DNA of 64,000 nt from Gymnopus androsaceus JB14 (Eukaryota > Basidiomycota > Agaricomycetes > Agaricales > Omphalotaceae), in assembly GCA_009733575.1 (NCBI GenBank), contig ML769491.1, forward strand, positions 62,001 through 126,000. Direction: 5' to 3'. Within the stretch, counting starts at the first letter, position 1, and every line of letters begins with the position of its first letter. The notes under the pieces were generated by a model. It worked only from the letters and a program-made list of their open reading frames with translations, had not been told where the DNA came from and searched no databases. Positions 59,474 through 64,000 of this stretch are shown here, piece by piece. Position numbers and translations under genes: made by a program.

Positions 59474-60180
59474 GGAAGTTGTTGAAGAAAGAGGATAAGC
59501 GCTCAGCGCCCCGGTTCCGGCTTGGTTCCAAATCTGGAAGCTCTTCGAACTGCATACAATCTGTACACAGCTCAAACCAGGTCCAGTTTCTATATCTTTG
59601 CCGAACCGAGTTCTTCTATGTACTCGGTTGTCTAGCAGATAGTGCATCGTTATTCAAAGTCGGGTCCGGATCGTCCACTTTGCTCTGTCAAGCTTCAGAT
59701 AAAGATATGTACACATCTAGGACTTGGTACTACTGTAATTTCGGCTACGAAACGAAGAGAGTGGAGTGGAGTGGCGGTGGGTTCAACATTTTTCTCAGAA
59801 TCGAGTCCAAATTTATTATGTGACTTTACAGTATGATACTAGCTTTTACCACCAACAAAATGTTGGACGCGAATTACCTACATAACCTCCCCTCTACGTC
59901 TCCCCTCTACGTCGGAAGCTCGTCAGGATGATGATCGCAGGAGAAGAATAATCTCGCATCCCGCCTTTGTATCTGGCTTCGGTCGCTCTTGACGTCAGTG
60001 GCTGACAGTGGGGTACGATAGTTGCACGGTAGCGCGCGCGTGTGTTCAGCCCGCCAACACACGTAAAATCCTGATTAGCTTTCATATTGGCTGGTTGGCA
60101 TGGAGGTCGGAGGGCAGCTGATTTCTCGTCACAAAATCGGAGTCCATTCCAGATATATTATTCCCGTCATAATGAGGTCA
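59474..60180. other. Spacer between divergent PRP16 and the small gene
   Basis: The first 100 bases should contain the PRP16 promoter. No gene is seen between 59850 and 60180. Confidence 0.45.
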
Positions 60181-60192
60181 GTTTCAAACAAG

Positions 60193-60301
60193 TATATAAG
60201 ACACACTTCACATTTACCAAAGCTCATTAATGCCCCCTTGACTAGCAGCACTTTTACACGTCGGTTCTATCATCTACCCTACTCAATCGTCTATCCACAC
60301 A
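60193..60301 (+). promoter_or_regulatory. TATA box and leader of the small gene
   Basis: gtatataaga at about 60192-60201, about 100 bases before the start codon. A Py-rich stretch and catctaccctactcaatcgt, then ctatccacacaatg, give a good initiation context (cacaATG). Confidence 0.6.
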
Positions 60302-60712
60302 ATGTCCGCTGTTGTGCGTATCGAGCTCCCTTGTCTTGTCTTGTCTTGTGTATTTATGATTTTTATCACAGGCAAGCCCAACCCCTGCTATTCACGTCAT
60401 CGCCCCAGACTCTCAAAAGGCGACAGTCGTTCTCCAAGCCATACCCGAAAATGTGAAGGTCCTCAGGCCTCAGGCATCTACCTCAAGTTCATCTTTTGAT
60501 TGTAAGTATTGTAGTTGTCCTGATCGATATTTTGAGACTGAACTGGGTTTTTAACTAGATTTCAATCAAAGCAATCGCTATATACCCGATGTCCTGCAAG
60601 AAAGAGCTGCATTGTAAGTTGGGCAATTTTTCAATAAATGCTAAGCTAACAATCGATTGTCCGTAGAGAGCGTATCGCTCATGCTTTTTCGACAAAGATG
60701 AGCGACGATTAA
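60302..60712 (+). CDS. Novel 80-aa protein, four exons
   Basis: Exons 60302-60313, 60372-60501, 60559-60613 and 60667-60712 join in phase with good donors (GTGCGT, GTAAGT, GTAAGT) and acceptors (ACAG, CTAG, GTAG). The product begins MSAVASPTPAIHVIAPDSQK, continues ATVVLQAIPENVKVLRPQAS and a Ser run, FDYFNQSNRYIPDVLQERAA, and ends LERIAHAFSTKMSDD. Individual exons are too short to show up as long reading frames. It has no signal peptide, membrane helix or Cys pattern. The middle (IPDVLQERAALERIAHAF) could form an amphipathic helix. Intron 1 contains a cttgt pentamer run. I do not recognise the family. The fit of three introns and a TATA box makes a real gene likely. Confidence 0.7.
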
Positions 60713-61483
60713 TATCGTTCGCTCTGACGCTGCACTCCAGAATATCATTTCCCCGCATAGAATGTTGTGTCTCTCGTCTGCAAATTCTCGGTTGTCGCTA
60801 AGTTCATCAAATCAAGCATGTATACTTTATTATCAGGATATAATTTCTGGATCTTTTGTTCTGTGTATTATAACTCGCTATCATAACTGCTGTAATTTTA
60901 TTCATACGAACTATAGTTGACGACATGAATGGGCGACGATAAGCTTGCTCGTCAAGTCATTATTATCCAGTGTTTCCAGTAAATTGACCGAATAAATGAC
61001 AGTGGATTCGTGAAAATCGGCCAGTGCTGCTCGACAATCCTGTCAATCGCGAAACCATTTCTGACGTGTTAGCGCCGTCGTTCTTTTCTTAATTCCGGTG
61101 TCGGATAGTCCTTGACTGTGAGGAAAGTCGAGTATAACAGATAGACGTGGAAACAGTACTTGGAGAGAGATCCCGAACCTGGTGTTACCTATTGGTTGGT
61201 ACTTACCCAAACGCTGTAGATGTCGATGTTCGATTTGCTTGGCTTCCTACAACTGTCTCATCAATACTTTTTACCTCGAAGACCTCGAGGCTCGACAAGG
61301 TCCCGCATGCAGCACACGACCATGCCTATTTCCGTTTGGGGCCCTAAGGGCTCGACGACGCATATACGCGTCGGTCAACAGTTTCGTTTCAAGTGATTCA
61401 GTCTCGACCGGAGAGGAGCAAGAAAAGCAAGGAAAAAGGTTCAACTTCGATTTGGATTTTACGATACTACAAGGTAAGTCTGC
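60713..61483. other. Spacer
   Basis: No supported gene. It is the 3' end of the small gene on the left and of the F-box gene on the right. Confidence 0.4.
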
Positions 61484-63316
61484 TTAAAGAATTACCTCGT
61501 TACCAAAAAAACCACTTTCCATGTCCGGAAATACTACAGGTAGACCTCCATGAGGCAAATCACGGTGGACATCAATACCTGCATGAGATGTGATGCAATG
61601 TATGCGGAGCTTCAGCCCCTTCCTTTGTAGCTCTCTGAGAGTTTCCAGCTCTGCTTCAGAGAACGAAGGCTCACGCTTGGTAGGGTAAAACACATCGCAA
61701 GTTTTGAGCTTTGTTTGGGACCGGCTCTCGAGGAAACGAGTCAACGCTCCACTCGTGAAAGAGGTTATAGACTCCAATTCTTTCTGCAAAGTCTGCAACT
61801 CCTCATCCCGAACCCGGAGAATGTTATCCAAATATGAGCCGGCGCTATGGAACATGGCCGTAGATGTGAGTAGTTGGATATTTTCCAGCCGAGGCCACAA
61901 GGGAGCAGGCTGGTCGGCGGAGAAGGTAATAGTGGAAAGATGCCGGTCTAGCAGAGGAAATTCATGCCAGATAGTTGTAAAATGGAAGCTGATCAATTTC
62001 GGAGTCTGCGAAAGGCATTCCATCAACGCGTTCGGCAGTATTGGTGCAGTCAGCTCCAATATCTCGAGAGTTTGCAATGGCAGTCCAGTGAATGGCCACT
62101 GAAGAAGTAATACCTCTGAAAAAACGGATGTAAAGCTAAATAATCGCAAAGGCGAGCACTGGATGCAGTCAATAAAAGAAGATATTTCGGTTTGAAATTT
62201 TTCACTCCGGGCAAGCACTGTATTGGGCTGGCCATACAGTGTATGCCATAGCTGAACTGTCAATCGCAGCTCACTTAGATCATGGAGATGTACCATGGAT
62301 GCTTGGAAAGTAGAGTCTTCTTGACCAACAAACATTGCCAGGGAGACAGACTGTATTCGCGGAGTTTCTGCTAAAATGGATAGCAGTTGGGAGCGAGACA
62401 AGCAATCCTCGATAACGAGGTTGATTAGATTTCTCCAATTACAAGGTAAAGCGCGGTAATCCTTGTAACTGAGAAGGAAACTCCCAACATGCAGCTTCTT
62501 CAAGAGGGGCATCCGGGACATAAGAGCTGCAAACTGTTGATCCATTGGTAGACCAGTCGTAGGAAAATCCGCAGTCACTCGCAATGATACGAGAACAGGG
62601 AAAAGGGGGATTGAAAAGTTGTCAAATATAGCGAGAGTTTCCGAGGTCAGAGACAAAGAAAGGTCTCTAAACCTATTGCTGAATGGCATTAATAAACGAA
62701 TCATCGACTCCATGTTCTGTCGCGGAATCGCCGAATAATCGGAATTTGGCATCTGCGGCCCTCTGGAAGAAGATAATACGTTGCCAAGGAAGGAAATAAA
62801 TAATGGGAGAGACCCGGAACGTTTCAACCACAGCTTCGCACCCGCGACCCGTCGAGAGCAAACATCGCTACTCAAATGGGGAGGAAGGAAGAGATGCAAC
62901 GAATTCCAGAGTAAGGGGGTATTGAGAGAGACAATGCGCCAATGTCGACAGACTGTCGTGAGAAGCAGAGGTGCCTCGTTCAGGTCTCGGACTGGATATG
63001 AAGGCTCGGTCGGAAGGCACTGTATGAATATTTCGGAAAGTGTCTCCGGAGGAATTTGACGAACTGGAGAAGCCAAGGCTCTGTGAGCTTCAATGTATTC
63101 CTTTATTTTCTGCTTTTCCGACAACAGACTATTCAGAAGGGTCTGAACACGATCGATCTCTGTTTCCATTCGAGAGAGTTCATGCTGGGGATGAATGAGC
63201 AATTCCTTCAGACTCTTCAATTCGGCTGTAGAGGGAGCATGATTCGTCCCAATCACAGATGCAAAAGGTGATTGGGCTGTGCTCCAAGATGATAAAGGAT
63301 TGGCTGGCTCCGACAT
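61484..63316 (-). CDS. Intact F-box-like protein with N-terminal coiled coil
   Basis: A single open frame of 610 aa. Residues about 25-85 form a coiled coil (STAELKSLKELLIHPQHELS, METEIDRVQTLLNSLLSEKQ). An F-box-like motif follows at about 85-140: SPVRQIPPETLSEIFIQCLP, LLLTTVCRHWRIVSLNTPLL, WNSLHLFLP. The remainder is a run of degenerate leucine-rich repeats (FPVLVSLRVTADFP, MPLLKKLHVGSFLL, WRNLINLVIEDC, LQTLEILELTAPILP) with a C-terminal helix region. This coiled-coil plus F-box layout is common in mushroom genomes and differs from the A-O family. Targets are unknown. There are no lesions. Confidence 0.82.
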   Translation of the reverse strand: MSEPANPLSSWSTAQSPFASVIGTNHAPSTAELKSLKELLIHPQHELSRMETEIDRVQTLLNSLLSEKQKIKEYIEAHRALASPVRQIPPETLSEIFIQCLPTEPSYPVRDLNEAPLLLTTVCRHWRIVSLNTPLLWNSLHLFLPPHLSSDVCSRRVAGAKLWLKRSGSLPLFISFLGNVLSSSRGPQMPNSDYSAIPRQNMESMIRLLMPFSNRFRDLSLSLTSETLAIFDNFSIPLFPVLVSLRVTADFPTTGLPMDQQFAALMSRMPLLKKLHVGSFLLSYKDYRALPCNWRNLINLVIEDCLSRSQLLSILAETPRIQSVSLAMFVGQEDSTFQASMVHLHDLSELRLTVQLWHTLYGQPNTVLARSEKFQTEISSFIDCIQCSPLRLFSFTSVFSEVLLLQWPFTGLPLQTLEILELTAPILPNALMECLSQTPKLISFHFTTIWHEFPLLDRHLSTITFSADQPAPLWPRLENIQLLTSTAMFHSAGSYLDNILRVRDEELQTLQKELESITSFTSGALTRFLESRSQTKLKTCDVFYPTKREPSFSEAELETLRELQRKGLKLRIHCITSHAGIDVHRDLPHGGLPVVFPDMESGFFGNEVIL

Positions 63317-63804
63317 GCGTTTTTAGAGCAGAGAGTCGGTGAGAAGAAGCGCGGTTGCCGTTCGCGAACAGCCTCAGCGCTAAACTACCGTATTAGACGC
63401 CTTGGCGTTAGCTTTTTATTGTCACCTTCATCACTTCTTTGTGTACTTCCTCTAGCTCTCGCTGCTCGCCCTTGGATTATAGAAGAGAGATCTGGGGGGC
63501 TCACGATTCCGAACTACAGTATCCGTCGCAAAGGACATCGTTCATGGGAGTTAGAGTTTCCCTGATTGAGTCGTCCACAGGCAATGCTGAGAGAACTGGA
63601 AAGACCCTGTTTATTTGGCGAAAACTGGAATTTTCTCTTCAAGGGCTCCCTTGTAAGACGGCGGTCCTGCACTGAAAGTGAACGAAGGACTCGCTCGCCC
63701 CGTTTCTTCAGGCGTTTATGAAATGAATAATGTTCATTGACGTAGAAGTATAAAATAAGTATGACTATTCGTATAGCCAACACAACAAACCCCCGCTCAT
63801 AACA
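63317..63804. other. Spacer
   Basis: Upstream of the F-box gene and downstream of the partial gene. No gene is seen. Confidence 0.4.
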
Positions 63805-63957
63805 CTACTGCACTAGTCTACCATACAGATTCTCACCTCCTCCGCCCACTAAGCTCGGCGTCCATCGAGTGATCTCACCCAATTTAGGAGTCCACGTATC
63901 ACCTTTCTGTCTTGGAGCAATGAGCGTCGACGCGTCTGAGACAAGTGGAATGGGGTC
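63805..63957 (-). CDS. Last exon of a gene that leaves the window
   Basis: A 50-codon open exon starting after TTTATAG at 63958: DPIPLVSDASTLIAPRQKGD, TWTPKLGEITRWTPSLVGGG, then GENLYGRLVQ and a stop at 63805. The frame and acceptor are good, and the composition is protein-like. The family is not recognised because the rest lies beyond 64000. Confidence 0.5.
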   Translation of the reverse strand, partial: DPIPLVSDASTLIAPRQKGDTWTPKLGEITRWTPSLVGGGGENLYGRLVQ

Positions 63958-64000
63958 CTATAAAGAATCACTGAGCTTCAAGTTGCTGGACGCATATTTC

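Noticed and set aside
60302..60499. Small gene as a lipopeptide pheromone precursor
   Set aside because: The spliced product ends MSDD, not with a CaaX box, so it does not fit.

Overview
The window looks like a piece of a nuclear chromosome from a mushroom-forming basidiomycete (Agaricomycete). Introns are 48-60 bases long with GTRNGT donors and CTNAY-type branch sites, genes lie on both strands at short spacing, and there are a Helitron relic and small inverted-repeat elements. The gene families are typical of mushrooms: expanded F-box/leucine-rich proteins, a short casein-kinase-1-like kinase, a HNH-type protein, a trypsin-like peptidase with a coiled-coil insert, and a 7-TM protein. The species cannot be named from the sequence alone.

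Layout. 0.5-7.7 kb: a hypothetical protein (-), a two-unit tandem repeat of about 0.6 kb, and a large cysteine-rich single-pass membrane protein (-). 8-9.5 kb: no gene, but a 265-bp terminal-inverted-repeat element between direct repeats. 9.6-17.2 kb: a conserved core with a HMG-box regulator, adrenodoxin reductase (ARH1/FDXR), YOP1, OST5 and the H3K79 methyltransferase DOT1. YOP1 and OST5, both endoplasmic reticulum proteins, are divergent and share a 290-bp promoter. 17.4-54.6 kb: an accessory region with at least fifteen copies or fragments of one F-box/LRR-like family (five intact, the rest broken). Between them lie a HNH-type gene, a Helitron helicase relic carrying a second copy of the inverted-repeat element, a kinase, a SEL1-repeat protein with a detached partial copy, a trypsin-like peptidase, a 7-TM protein and a small membrane protein. 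52.6-59.5 kb: VPS72/YL1 (SWR1 complex) and the spliceosomal DEAH helicase PRP16. 60.3-60.7 kb: a tiny four-exon gene encoding an unrecognised 80-aa protein behind a TATA box. 61.5-63.3 kb: a different, intact F-box protein. 63.8 kb to the end: the last exon of a gene that leaves the window.

The conserved genes serve housekeeping roles (splicing, chromatin, ER shaping and glycosylation, mitochondrial Fe-S and heme electron transfer). The middle is a duplication-prone island in which F-box genes and their upstream leaders were copied together and then decayed. Several conserved genes (PRP16, FDXR, VPS72, the cysteine-rich protein, the 7-TM protein) carry single-base frame breaks, some beside short runs of one base. 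In an essential gene such as PRP16 this points at least partly to consensus errors in the assembly, so some apparent pseudogenes here need checking against reads. Exon coordinates were worked out by hand from splice signals and reading frames.
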